Below, one piece after another: positions 1 through 7,503 of a stretch of 8,345 nucleotides of DNA. The notes beneath the pieces are model-generated. The model did no database searches. It was not told the origin of the DNA and worked only from the letters and a program-made list of their open reading frames with translations. Source of the DNA: an uncultured Alistipes sp. Its GTDB lineage: Bacteria; Bacteroidota; Bacteroidia; Bacteroidales; Rikenellaceae. The first letter of the stretch is position 1; every line of letters starts with the position of its first letter. The position numbers and the translations under genes were made by a program. The stretch is from NCBI GenBank assembly GCA_900769745.1, contig CAAGHX010000020.1, positions 1-8,345 on the forward strand, in the 5' to 3' direction.

Positions 1-658
1 AAAACTCCTCCAGTACTTTTCTTAACTCCTCCGCAGAGCTGACTATATAGTCGGCTCTGTTCTCTTTCAGCTCCTCCACCGAGCGGAATCCCCAGCTTAC
101 ACCCACCGATGTAATGCCAGCATTGCGGGCAGTCTGAATATCCACACCCGAATCTCCAACCATAGCTACTCTGTTGCGCTCAACTCCAGCCCTCTCGAGA
201 ATAAAATCTACAAGAGCAGTGTCTGGCTTCAAGGGCACGCCCTCTCTGTTGCCACAAATCTCCACAAAGTCGATGTTGGGGAAGAACTTGCGAATCAACT
301 TATCTGTGCCAGCCTGAAACTTATTCGATGCAACGGCCAGCTTTGCACCCTTGGCCTGCAACTCATCTACAAGCTCAATGATGCCTTCGTATGGCATACT
401 CTTCTGGTCGATATGGTCAATGTAGTAATCCACAAAATCCTTGCGGGCAGCCTTCACATACTCTTCGGTGCGAAGCTCCTCGGGAAGTGCTCGCTCCACC
501 AGACGCATAATGCCGTTGCCCACGAATGTGCAATACTCCTCGTAGGTGTGTCCTGGCAAGCCCCTCAGCGCCAGCATATGGTCGCAACCAATAGCCAAGT
601 CGCCGATTGTGTTAAGCAGAGTGCCGTCTAGGTCAAATATGATTAGCTTATTCTTCAT
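1..658 (-). CDS. HAD-family hydrolase, phosphoglycolate-phosphatase-like (3' end cut by window edge)
   Basis: The frame is open from the ATG at 658 to the left edge: 219 codons with no stop. That is close to the usual 215-225 residues of the family, so only a few residues are probably missing. All HAD motifs are visible: motif I DLDGT at residues 9-13 (D9 nucleophile, D11 general acid/base), motif II S111-N-K, motif III lysine K144 in LKPD, and motif IV GDSGVD at 168-173. Residues about 16-85, including the VGNG stretch at 46-49, fit a helical C1 cap as in Gph/PGMB-type enzymes (HAD_2 family). Such cytosolic enzymes dephosphorylate small molecules such as 2-phosphoglycolate; the substrate here cannot be read from the sequence. 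The start lies inside the end of the antiporter gene (11-bp overlap), with no other in-frame start nearby, so the two are probably co-transcribed and perhaps translationally coupled. Family call is firm, substrate is not. Confidence 0.93.
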   Translation of the reverse strand, partial: MKNKLIIFDLDGTLLNTIGDLAIGCDHMLALRGLPGHTYEEYCTFVGNGIMRLVERALPEELRTEEYVKAARKDFVDYYIDHIDQKSMPYEGIIELVDELQAKGAKLAVASNKFQAGTDKLIRKFFPNIDFVEICGNREGVPLKPDTALVDFILERAGVERNRVAMVGDSGVDIQTARNAGITSVGVSWGFRSVEELKENRADYIVSSAEELRKVLEEF

Positions 659-2102
659 TCTTAGAGCGTTTGTAGATTTTGTATCCTATTGTCGCCATAA
701 ATATCGACATTAGCGGGCTTACAATATTGAATATACAGTAGGGCATATAGGTCAATGTCGCTACACCTAGCACAGTCGACTGAGCCATACCGCACGAGTT
801 CCAAGGGATAAGTACCGAGGTTACTGTTGCCGAATCTTCCACGCTGCGGCTCAGGAGTCGCTGCTCCAAATCTCTATCCTCGTAGAGCTGCTTAAAGAGG
901 TTGCAGGTGAGGATAATCGAGATATACTGGTCGCCTGTTGTGAGGTTGAAGAAGATACCCGACGATACGCTCGATGTCACCACGCTCACCGTGCGACGAG
1001 CTATGCGCAAGAAGACCTGCGAAATGGCTGCAAGCATACGGCTGCCATACATCACACCTCCGAAACACATAGCACAGGTGATGAGCCAGATGGTGTTCAT
1101 CATTCCACCCATACCGCTTGTCGCCACCAAGTCGTCGAGCAACACATTTCCCGTTGGGATTGCGCAGTCGGTAGTTGATGTGATTATGATAGCCTTCAGT
1201 GCTGCCATTACAGGGCTAAGACCCTCGCCAGCAATCTGTGGGATAATATCTGGTTGTGCGATTACCATAGCAATTGCCGCCATCACAGCCGATGCAAAGA
1301 GGGTTACGATAGCTGGCAACTTCTTAGCGATAAGTACGCCCGTAAGCACCGGCACAATCAGCAACCAAGGCGAGATGTTGAATACATTCTGCAATGCGTT
1401 CTCGATCTCTGCGGTGTCCATTGATGCGCCTGTTGTAGCGCTCAATCCCGCAATCGAGAATACCACCAGAGCAATCATAAGCGAAGGGATGGTGGTGATG
1501 AGCATATATTTAATATGTGTAAATAGTGGCACACCAGCCGTTGATGAGGCGAGTACTGTGGTGTCGCTCATCATCGAAATCTTGTCGCCAAAATATGCAC
1601 CCGAGATAATTGCACCTGCAATCCAACCATCGTCGAAGCCTTGCGCACGGCCGATACCCATCAGTGCCACACCGATAGTGGCGATAGTGGTCCACGATGA
1701 GCCTGTCAGCAACGATACAATTGAGCATATCACACACGATGCAGGCAGGAATATCGAGGGGTGAAGAATCTTCAAACCGTAGTAAATAAGTGCAGGGATA
1801 ATTCCGCTGGCCATCCACGTTCCTGCAATCATGCCAATCAACAGCAGGATAAGCAGGGCTGGCGTGGCACTCTTCATATTTCTCACGATAGCATCCTCCA
1901 ATTCGCTCCACTTGCGACGATAAACGCCAATCGCAATAGCCGTACAAACCGCCGTTGCAGCCAATAGCGAGAGCTGGCTACCGCCTGCTATGGCATCGCC
2001 TCCAAAGAGCTTAATTGTCAAAGCCAGAAATATCACGAGAGTTGCCAACGGTATGAGCGATACCGCCACCGATGGGCTCTTTATGTTCGATTTTTTGTCC
2101 AT
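648..2102 (-). CDS. nhaC: Na+/H+ antiporter, NhaC family
   Basis: A 484-residue, highly hydrophobic inner-membrane protein with roughly a dozen transmembrane segments. Several stretches are typical of NhaC: GTWMASG at 94-100, TGSSWTT at 133-139, and the very characteristic GAYFGDKIS at 168-176 followed by SDTT at 179-182. The second half has GDQY at 390-393 and RSVEDS at 419-424 followed by IPWNSCG. NhaC proteins exchange cytoplasmic Na+ for external H+ in pH and sodium homeostasis; some relatives exchange other pairs such as malate/lactate, so the exact ions are inferred. The ATG at 2102 is preceded by AGGA at modest spacing and by a TATATTTG -7 box, giving a very short leader. The 3' end overlaps the HAD phosphatase start by 11 bp, suggesting a two-gene operon. 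Length and composition look intact. Large plus-strand frames inside the gene are codon-bias shadows. Confidence 0.94.
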   Translation of the reverse strand: MDKKSNIKSPSVAVSLIPLATLVIFLALTIKLFGGDAIAGGSQLSLLAATAVCTAIAIGVYRRKWSELEDAIVRNMKSATPALLILLLIGMIAGTWMASGIIPALIYYGLKILHPSIFLPASCVICSIVSLLTGSSWTTIATIGVALMGIGRAQGFDDGWIAGAIISGAYFGDKISMMSDTTVLASSTAGVPLFTHIKYMLITTIPSLMIALVVFSIAGLSATTGASMDTAEIENALQNVFNISPWLLIVPVLTGVLIAKKLPAIVTLFASAVMAAIAMVIAQPDIIPQIAGEGLSPVMAALKAIIITSTTDCAIPTGNVLLDDLVATSGMGGMMNTIWLITCAMCFGGVMYGSRMLAAISQVFLRIARRTVSVVTSSVSSGIFFNLTTGDQYISIILTCNLFKQLYEDRDLEQRLLSRSVEDSATVTSVLIPWNSCGMAQSTVLGVATLTYMPYCIFNIVSPLMSIFMATIGYKIYKRSKNEE

Positions 2103-2120
2103 AAATTCCTATTTTGGGGA

Positions 2121-2128
2121 CAAATATA
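2121..2128 (-). promoter_or_regulatory. Putative Bacteroidota -7 box for nhaC
   Basis: Read on the minus strand the sequence is TATATTTG, a perfect match to the Bacteroidota sigma-ABfr -7 consensus TAnnTTTG. It lies about 18 bases before the nhaC ATG, so the leader would be only about a dozen nucleotides. I could not find a convincing TTTG/TTG -33 element 19-21 bases further upstream, so the call rests on the -7 box and its position. Confidence 0.5.
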
Positions 2129-2204
2129 CGCAAAACATAACAATCCTTGTAGAAAATATTCAAAAAGAAGCCCCTCGGGAGTATGATATATGGCTGTTTT
2201 TTCT

Positions 2205-2212
2205 TATATTTG
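2205..2212 (+). promoter_or_regulatory. Putative Bacteroidota -7 box for the glycosyltransferase gene
   Basis: TATATTTG matches TAnnTTTG exactly and ends 19 bases before the glycosyltransferase ATG, giving an expected leader of roughly 14 nucleotides. No clear -33 TTTG is present. The rest of the 129-bp divergent gap (2103-2231) is AT-rich; apart from the two opposed -7 boxes I see no gene, RNA or strong hairpin in it. Confidence 0.5.
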
Positions 2213-2231
2213 CATATAATATGCGTAATTT

Positions 2232-3140
2232 ATGGTACGACTATCGCTCATAATTGCAACCTATAATCGCTCGGCTTCGCTGATTCAAACCATGCAATCA
2301 GTTGTCGAGCAGAATGCTCCACGCGATGAGTGGGAGTGCGTGGTTGTTAACAACAATTCGACCGATGATACGGCTGAGCGTTTCGCTGAATTTGCCGCTT
2401 CATATCCCGAGTTTAATCTTCGTATGGTATTTGAGCCCAATCAGGGTTTGTCGTTTGCTCGTAATCGTGGTATCCGCGATAGCGTGGGCGAATATATCGC
2501 CATCATCGATGACGATGAGCGCATAGCCAAGAGCTTTATCTCGGCCTACATCTCGCTCTTCGACACCGAGCCCGAGGCGGTTGCTGCGGGTGGTCCTATC
2601 GTTGCCGAGTATCCCGATGGTCGTCCGATCTGGATGTCGCACTACACCGAGCGAATGATTGCCAACGCTATGTTCTGGGGCCATAAGGTGCGCGAGTTCC
2701 CTGGAGGTCATATCCCAGGCGGCGGAAATATGGCTATTCGCCGCAGTGCCATCAAGCGCTATGGTGTGTTCGATACCTCGCTTGGTAGAGTAGGTAAGTC
2801 GCTTGTTGGTGGCGAGGAGAGCGATTTCTTCGAGCGCTTGCGCATTGCCAATGCCAAGTATTTCTATGTGCCCGACGCTGTGATGTACCATATCATCCCA
2901 GCCGAAAAGCTTACTATGGACTACTTCGTCAAGCTGAGCTATAATGTGGGTGTGAGCAAGTTGCGCAGAGCAAAGTTCTATCGCCGTGTTAAGCGAGTAC
3001 GCTTTGTCGAGGCTTTCAAGTGGATTTTCACTTTGGCTATCGCAGCTTGGTATGGCGTTACGTTGCAGTGGTTCAAAGGTGAGTACATTTTGATAATGCG
3101 CTATCACATTACAAAAGGCTTGTTCGATAAGAATCAATAA
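2232..3140 (+). CDS. Family 2 glycosyltransferase (GT-A fold)
   Basis: A 302-residue GT2 enzyme. The N-terminus LSLIIATYNR (residues 4-13) is the nucleotide-binding first strand. VVVNNNSTDDT at 37-47 is the usual uridine-contacting loop. QGLSFARNRG lies at 71-80, and the metal-binding DXD-type motif IIDDDE at 91-96. GGGNMAIRR at 163-171 and GGEESDFFERL at 193-203 fit the acceptor side and the ED/catalytic-base region. A basic stretch at 245-258 precedes a hydrophobic, possibly membrane-associated helix at about 262-282. GT2 enzymes of this type move a sugar from a nucleotide donor to a surface polysaccharide, lipid-linked or protein acceptor at the cytoplasmic face of the membrane; donor and acceptor cannot be told here. 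It stands alone, with its own promoter and terminator and not inside a polysaccharide cluster. The start is chosen because the GT2 fold begins at residue 4. Confidence 0.94.
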   Translation: MVRLSLIIATYNRSASLIQTMQSVVEQNAPRDEWECVVVNNNSTDDTAERFAEFAASYPEFNLRMVFEPNQGLSFARNRGIRDSVGEYIAIIDDDERIAKSFISAYISLFDTEPEAVAAGGPIVAEYPDGRPIWMSHYTERMIANAMFWGHKVREFPGGHIPGGGNMAIRRSAIKRYGVFDTSLGRVGKSLVGGEESDFFERLRIANAKYFYVPDAVMYHIIPAEKLTMDYFVKLSYNVGVSKLRRAKFYRRVKRVRFVEAFKWIFTLAIAAWYGVTLQWFKGEYILIMRYHITKGLFDKNQ

Positions 3141-3174
3141 AAAAAGTGCTGTCAAAACCGACAGCACTTTTTTT
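3139..3174. terminator. Bidirectional rho-independent terminator between convergent genes
   Basis: A perfect inverted repeat: AAAAAAAGTGCTGTC at 3139-3153 pairs with GACAGCACTTTTTTT at 3160-3174 around a 6-base loop. The 9-bp GC-containing core is flanked by seven As on one side and seven Ts on the other, so either strand gives a hairpin followed by a U-tract. It serves the glycosyltransferase (whose TAA stop overlaps the A-tract) and pfkA, whose stop is 19 bases away on the other side. Confidence 0.93.
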
Positions 3175-3193
3175 GTTCGAAATATCTCTTCTC

Positions 3194-4171
3194 CTACATC
3201 GAAAGAATCTTCACAATATCCAAATCCTTCAAATCCATCTGCGATGAGTGGGCAACCGCCTTCTTGAATGGCACATACACAAGTTCGTTGTTCTTGATAC
3301 CAATCATCACATTTCGCTGACCCTCCGACAACGCCTCGATAGCCGTAGCACCCATTCTCGATGCCAAGATACGGTCTTTAGCTGTTGGTGAGCCGCCACG
3401 CTGCAAGTGGCCGAGGATAGTCACACGAGCATCAAACTCTGGGAACTCCTTCTTGATACGCTCCTTCAAGCCGAGTGCACCGCCAGTCTTCTTGTTCTCT
3501 GCCACAAGCACAATCGCCGAGCTCTTGCTCTTGCGGAAGCCGTTGTGAATAAGCTCTGCCAACTGGTCCACCTCAGTCTCACGCTCTGGGATGATGGCTG
3601 CCTCGGCACCCGATGCGATAGCACCGTTGAGCGAGAGGTAACCTGCTGTGTTACCCATCACCTCCACAAAGAAGAGGCGCTCGTGGCTGGTCGCCGTGTC
3701 GCGCAACTTATCCACCGCATCAACGATGGTGTTCAGCGCTGTGTCGTAACCGATTGTCTCGTCAGTGCCGTCCAAGTCGTTATCGATTGTACCTGGCAAG
3801 CCCACGATTGGAATATCATACTCGCTGGCAAAAATCTGCGCACCCGACAACGAACCATCACCACCGATTACAACCAATGCGTCGATGCCTGCTGCCTTCA
3901 TATTCTCGTAGGCGAGCTTACGGCCCTCTGGTGTGCGGAACTCCTTGCTGCGAGCAGTCTTCAGGATTGTACCGCCCTGCTGGATGATGTTACTCACGCT
4001 CTGCGACTTGAACTCCACAATCTCGTTAGTCACAAGGCCGTGATAACCACGCATAATACCCTTTACCTGATATCCGTTATATATTGCGGTGCGAGTTACG
4101 GCGCGAATTGCTGCATTCATACCGGGGGCATCACCACCCGAAGTAAGTATTCCTATACATTTAATAGCCAT
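3194..4171 (-). CDS. pfkA: ATP-dependent 6-phosphofructokinase
   Basis: This is the committing step of glycolysis: fructose 6-phosphate plus ATP gives fructose 1,6-bisphosphate, in the cytosol. The 325 residues match the usual length of bacterial PfkA (about 320). Motifs in order are [16 protein letters not shown] (8-23, ATP binding), TARS with R74, IGGDGS (102-107), PGTIDND (126-132) with the catalytic base D130, [10 protein letters not shown] (172-181), and [11 protein letters not shown] (252-262) with the substrate-binding His255. The Gly after Asp in GGDG and the Gly in PGTIDND mark the ATP-using form; pyrophosphate-dependent relatives carry GGDD and PKTIDND. It appears monocistronic: its own -7 box upstream, the shared bidirectional terminator downstream. 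No broken motif is seen. Confidence 0.98.
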   Translation of the reverse strand: MAIKCIGILTSGGDAPGMNAAIRAVTRTAIYNGYQVKGIMRGYHGLVTNEIVEFKSQSVSNIIQQGGTILKTARSKEFRTPEGRKLAYENMKAAGIDALVVIGGDGSLSGAQIFASEYDIPIVGLPGTIDNDLDGTDETIGYDTALNTIVDAVDKLRDTATSHERLFFVEVMGNTAGYLSLNGAIASGAEAAIIPERETEVDQLAELIHNGFRKSKSSAIVLVAENKKTGGALGLKERIKKEFPEFDARVTILGHLQRGGSPTAKDRILASRMGATAIEALSEGQRNVMIGIKNNELVYVPFKKAVAHSSQMDLKDLDIVKILSM

Positions 4172-4206
4172 AATCTTAATTCTATTTTGTTTACACTTTA
4201 GTTATG

Positions 4207-4214
4207 CAAAAATA
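4207..4214 (-). promoter_or_regulatory. Putative Bacteroidota -7 box for pfkA
   Basis: On the minus strand this reads TATTTTTG, matching TAnnTTTG, and lies 35 bases before the pfkA ATG, giving an expected leader of about 30 nucleotides. No clear -33 element is seen. It falls between the pfkA start and the terminator of the upstream operon, where a promoter is needed. Confidence 0.6.
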
Positions 4215-4295
4215 GTGAAATTTTCATATAATCGCTACTTTTTGCTCCACTAAATGTGTCGGGTGTTGATAACTTGCGCACCCGCAAATAAAACA

Positions 4296-4324
4296 GAAGG
4301 CCACTCCCTTTCGGAATGACCTTC
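4296..4324 (-). terminator. Rho-independent terminator of the GIN-PspC-YbjQ operon
   Basis: On the minus strand a 12-bp stem (GAAGGTCATTCC with GGAGTGGCCTTC, loop GAAAG) is fully paired if two G-U wobbles are counted, and is followed by the T-rich TGTTTTATTTG. On the plus strand the same two positions become C-A mismatches, so the hairpin is built to work on minus-strand RNA. It begins 37 bases after the YbjQ-family stop codon. Confidence 0.85.
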
Positions 4325-4361
4325 AAATTTTAATGCTTTATGGTTAGGGTGGGGTGGCGTA

Positions 4362-4691
4362 CTACTTGCGGCGAATCTTCACTGCAGTACCCACTGCCGA
4401 TACCATAAACATAGTCTTGCCCTTGCCCGAAATCTCGTTGAAATCCATCTTCAGGCCCACCACAGCATCGGCTCCTATGCTGGCCGCCTTCTGCTCTATT
4501 TCGTGCATAGCGTTCTGATATACATCATCCAGCTTGTGCTGATATGTGGTCGAACGGCCACCAAAGAAATCGGTGAACGATGCGGCAAAGTCCGAAAAGA
4601 AATTTGTACCGATAACCACATTGGTCGAAACCAAACGGATATACTGAGTAATCTCAGCACCCTCTATGTTGTTTGTTGTAGTGATAATCAT
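4362..4691 (-). CDS. YbjQ/UPF0145 family protein
   Basis: A 109-residue protein spanning the whole YbjQ (UPF0145, 'heavy-metal-binding domain') family, whose members are usually about 105-110 residues. Recognisable parts are the start MIITTTNNIEG, VVIGTNFFSDFAAS at 25-38, FFGGRSTTY at 42-50, the helix ending IGADAVVGL at 72-80, and the final strand MFMVSAVGTAVKI at 94-106. No signal peptide or membrane segment is present, so it is probably cytosolic. Known structures of the family are small oligomeric rings; the metal-binding label is a database name, and no conserved Cys or His cluster is visible here to support it. It follows the PspC gene by 55 bp with no TAnnTTTG box in the gap, and a terminator follows it, so it is most likely the last gene of the operon. 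Its role is unknown. Confidence 0.94.
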   Translation of the reverse strand: MIITTTNNIEGAEITQYIRLVSTNVVIGTNFFSDFAASFTDFFGGRSTTYQHKLDDVYQNAMHEIEQKAASIGADAVVGLKMDFNEISGKGKTMFMVSAVGTAVKIRRK

Positions 4692-4746
4692 AGCTTTGAA
4701 TGTTGTTAATAGTTATTATTGTTTTTACGCTGATGCATAACTTGCA

Positions 4747-7479
4747 TTACTCTTTCATTTGTGGGAACAATCCCTGAACGTATGCCGTATTGGAAATTTT
4801 CGCAATATCCTCTTTTGTTACAGGGCTGTCGCTGTTGCCAACATAGTATCTATACTCCACATCGTCCACTTTGCCAGTCAACAGATACTGATCTCCATAT
4901 TCGCTCTCTGTTTTCAGTTTCATATATTTGTCAATCTTCACTGCGTCAGTCTCGTTGTTCTCGAAAAGTACTTTGATGCCATATCTGGTAATCAAAATCT
5001 TGCTGCCCTTTCTTGTTGTGGTCTGCACGTAGTCGTTCTCGTCGATGGCAAAGTGTCTGATGCAGCAATCCACATCTTTATCTGTACCGTAGAATAGTAC
5101 ATAGACTCCATCGTGAGAATAACCCTTCACCACCTTGCCGTTTATGGGGTAGTTGTACACCTTTGGATTTGTTGCCCAACTCTCAGTGCCAGTTTTTGTG
5201 GCGGTGGTAGCGCCCTTGTTTGGCTCCGAAAGTTTGGCCTGCTCCAAGATGTCATCATATATGTCAGTGTTCTTGGGACGCTTATAGTGGATACCTCCAC
5301 TAACATTAATGTTATTTGTTACATCTGCGGCGGTTGAAATTACCTCCCCTGCCGCTTTAAATATACTGCCTGCTGCGCCAAATATCTTTGATGTAGCACC
5401 AAATACCTCCATAACCAACTCCTTCGTTACCTTGGTCATATCGATATCAGGACCTTGCTGGAACTGTATTTTCAAACCATCGATAGTAAAGCTGCAAGTC
5501 GTAGTCGGTTTGCCGTTTTTGTAATATGTACCCTTCGACAATGATCCTTGATATGTTTTTCCATCCACCTCAATGCCATCAGCCGAGGCTTTTACCTTCT
5601 TGCCTTTGGGCGAAATAAATGTGAGATAATCTTTCTCGAACATAACCGACGCCTCGCAATTCTTCACATTTCTCTCCTTGCCGCAAAGCATAATATGCAT
5701 ATCGTTTTTGTAGATGCTCACAGCGTACTCATCGCCCACCGAGAAGTAATTTTTCAACTTCTCCACTCCCTCGGTACCATACTCTCGCTTAGCCTCCTCG
5801 ATTCGCTTTTTTGCATCTTCGATATTCTCTTTCGCCTCCTCAATCTGCTCTTTAGCTTTGTCCATCTGCTTCTCGTGCTGTTTGAGAGCCTTCTCGTGAG
5901 CCTTCTTCGCACTCTCGCTGCTCTCTGTTGCAATGCGACCTGCGGCCCTAATGGCATCGCTAGGCAGGTTGAAGATTTTACCCACAATGTTACCAGCCTC
6001 ATCAGCCTTGAAAACCTCCTTTATAAACTCCTCGTCCGCATTGTCCTCTTTTGCATTTGGCCCAATGGCGCAGTAAACCATCAGTTCGTTGTCCACTGTA
6101 AAAGTATATTGAGCATTGGGAGTACTCACTTCGGGTTTTACACTTTCAAAAGCCCCCTCGGGGCAATCAATTTCGTGAACCGTAACCTTTACTGGTGTGC
6201 CTTTGGCTGTGCGGAACGAGATAGTCTTCTTCTCGATATCCAACACAAGCGACTCTTTGGCGGCAGTAACATCGGCCTCCTTGCCAAGGAACATAGCCAA
6301 TAGCTCGGGCTTGTGGTTGCTCGATACTATGTACTCTCCAACCTTGTATGTTGTAGAACTCATTCCTGCGCTCTTTAAATCAACATACTCCTTCACCTTA
6401 TCCTCGTCAAAACCTTTGTACAACACCATATCGTTGTGGTTGAATACCGAAGCAAAGGCGTTGCTGATAGATTTGTTGAACTTGATTGGCGACTTAATAG
6501 CGCTGATAGTCATCGATGTAATAGATACAATCCACAACAAAAGCATCACCAGCAATAACATTCCCTTTGGACGGCGTGCCAGCAGGAACATAATAACCAG
6601 ATACATCAGTATCAAGATTGGCAATGTAGCCACAAAGAAGAAACTCAGCAGAGCCAAACCTGTGTAGAACTCAAATCCCAACATCGGCATAGCGTTCAGA
6701 GCCACCAATCCGAGTATGCTTCCGCCCACCACCAGGCCAATGAGAATCACAAATGCAATTATCTTCAGTATGATAAGCAGAATTGTGCCCACAGCGCCCA
6801 CAAGCTTCGCAATAATCGAGCGCTCCTTGATGTCTGGCGCAGTTGCTATGTTATTCTTTATACTTTCAGCCGTAATCTTCTCGCCACGCATCTCCAACTT
6901 CTGGCGAGCCGACGATGCCACAGGCACAGTAAACCACATCACAAGATAGCAAATAAGCTCGATGAATGAGATGTTGTACATCATTGGCTCAAACCAACGA
7001 AATGCTCCCAATGGCCCCGATATAACCGAGAGCATAAGCGGCACAAACATCAAAAGTCTGATGAGCGTTACATCCTTGTCGAAGTAGTTGGCTATACCTG
7101 CGCACACACCTCCCAACTTGCCGTTCTCCATATCGCGGTACAAGCGGCGTGGCATACGCGGATTGCCGTTTATGTCACTCTTCTCGGGCTCACGCTTTGG
7201 CTGCTCGTAGTCTGTACTCTCGTTGTCAATCTCCTCGGCAGAGCCCATCTGCTTGATGATGTTGCTGATTAGTGGCTTGCACACAATGCCATTCGATGGC
7301 TGTGCCGATAGTATCAACTCGGCTATGCGAGCCTCGATGTCGGCCACAATCTCCTCACCATCGGGATCATTCTTGTAGTTATCTTTCAGCGACTCGATGT
7401 AGGCGCTCAGAGCCTCATAAGCATCGGTCTCCATAGTGAACGATACGCCCGCTATGCTACACTTCTTTATCTGATTCAT
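4747..7479 (-). CDS. Large PspC-domain membrane protein with three C-terminal tandem modules
   Basis: 910 residues. Residues 1-85 form an N-terminal domain seen in Bacteroidota PspC proteins (IAGVSFTMETDAYEAL, EEIVADIEARIAEL, then IIKQMGSAEEI). Residues about 110-187 are the PspC domain, with RRLYRDMENGKLGGVCAG followed by IANYFDKDVTLIRLL, and the membrane segments at about 139-157 and 170-187. More membrane helices lie at about 222-262, 273-299 and 306-325. Three divergent copies of a module follow (about 378-490, 578-693, 777-897). A heptad coiled coil at about 524-570 lies between copies one and two, with Ile and Ala at core positions (I546, A549, I553, A556, I560, A563). PspC proteins are tied to phage-shock envelope stress responses in proteobacteria; the job here is inferred only. 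The gene starts 24 bp after the GIN gene. The size is well above simple PspC proteins. The modules match no named family I recall. Confidence 0.92.
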   Translation of the reverse strand: MNQIKKCSIAGVSFTMETDAYEALSAYIESLKDNYKNDPDGEEIVADIEARIAELILSAQPSNGIVCKPLISNIIKQMGSAEEIDNESTDYEQPKREPEKSDINGNPRMPRRLYRDMENGKLGGVCAGIANYFDKDVTLIRLLMFVPLMLSVISGPLGAFRWFEPMMYNISFIELICYLVMWFTVPVASSARQKLEMRGEKITAESIKNNIATAPDIKERSIIAKLVGAVGTILLIILKIIAFVILIGLVVGGSILGLVALNAMPMLGFEFYTGLALLSFFFVATLPILILMYLVIMFLLARRPKGMLLLVMLLLWIVSITSMTISAIKSPIKFNKSISNAFASVFNHNDMVLYKGFDEDKVKEYVDLKSAGMSSTTYKVGEYIVSSNHKPELLAMFLGKEADVTAAKESLVLDIEKKTISFRTAKGTPVKVTVHEIDCPEGAFESVKPEVSTPNAQYTFTVDNELMVYCAIGPNAKEDNADEEFIKEVFKADEAGNIVGKIFNLPSDAIRAAGRIATESSESAKKAHEKALKQHEKQMDKAKEQIEEAKENIEDAKKRIEEAKREYGTEGVEKLKNYFSVGDEYAVSIYKNDMHIMLCGKERNVKNCEASVMFEKDYLTFISPKGKKVKASADGIEVDGKTYQGSLSKGTYYKNGKPTTTCSFTIDGLKIQFQQGPDIDMTKVTKELVMEVFGATSKIFGAAGSIFKAAGEVISTAADVTNNINVSGGIHYKRPKNTDIYDDILEQAKLSEPNKGATTATKTGTESWATNPKVYNYPINGKVVKGYSHDGVYVLFYGTDKDVDCCIRHFAIDENDYVQTTTRKGSKILITRYGIKVLFENNETDAVKIDKYMKLKTESEYGDQYLLTGKVDDVEYRYYVGNSDSPVTKEDIAKISNTAYVQGLFPQMKE
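4789..6348 (-). repeat. Three divergent protein-level tandem modules in the PspC protein
   Basis: Copies lie at residues about 378-490 (6010-6348), 578-693 (5401-5748) and 777-897 (4789-5151). Each opens with an aromatic residue and VG or NG, then a hydrophobic strand ending in a Gly (FLGKEADV, LCGKERNV, FYGTDKDV). A KG turn follows 26-28 residues later (AKGTPV, PKGKKV, RKGSKI), and then a Thr-containing strand (TFTVD, SFTID, LLTGK) 62-70 residues after that Gly. Copies one and two end in KEVF and MEVF. Both are followed by a small-residue amphipathic helix containing AAG. Identity is low, so this is ancient duplication and not recent DNA repetition. Confidence 0.75.
5779..5865 (-). repeat. 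Heptad-repeat coding segment (coiled coil)
   Basis: Four consecutive near-identical heptads, AKEQIEE, AKENIED, AKKRIEE and AKREY, lie at residues 542-567 of the PspC protein, preceded by more weakly matching heptads with L532 and M539. The DNA shows the matching 21-base periodicity. It links modules one and two and predicts a two- or multi-stranded coiled coil. Confidence 0.8.
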
Positions 7480-7503
7480 AATTGGTGCTTATTTATGGTT
7501 TAA

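Noticed and set aside
901..1764. 287-codon plus-strand open frame opposite nhaC
   Set aside because: Its hydrophobic look comes from mirroring membrane codons; nhaC on the other strand explains the sequence fully.
2400..3167. 255-codon minus-strand open frame opposite the glycosyltransferase
   Set aside because: It lies antisense to an intact GT2 gene with all motifs, begins beyond the terminator hairpin and shows no recognisable domain.
3407..4201. 264-codon plus-strand open frame opposite pfkA
   Set aside because: It is the antisense shadow of a certain pfkA gene; the Cys/His/Leu-rich translation has no family features.
4260..4284. CGGGTG/CACCCG inverted repeat upstream of pfkA
   Set aside because: Only 6 bp with a 13-base loop and no T-tract; it could be an operator but there is too little to support a call.
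5548..6303. 251-codon plus-strand open frame with Leu/Phe-rich translation
   Set aside because: This is the complement of the charged coiled-coil region of the PspC gene; Lys/Glu codons read backwards give Leu/Phe and a false membrane-protein look.
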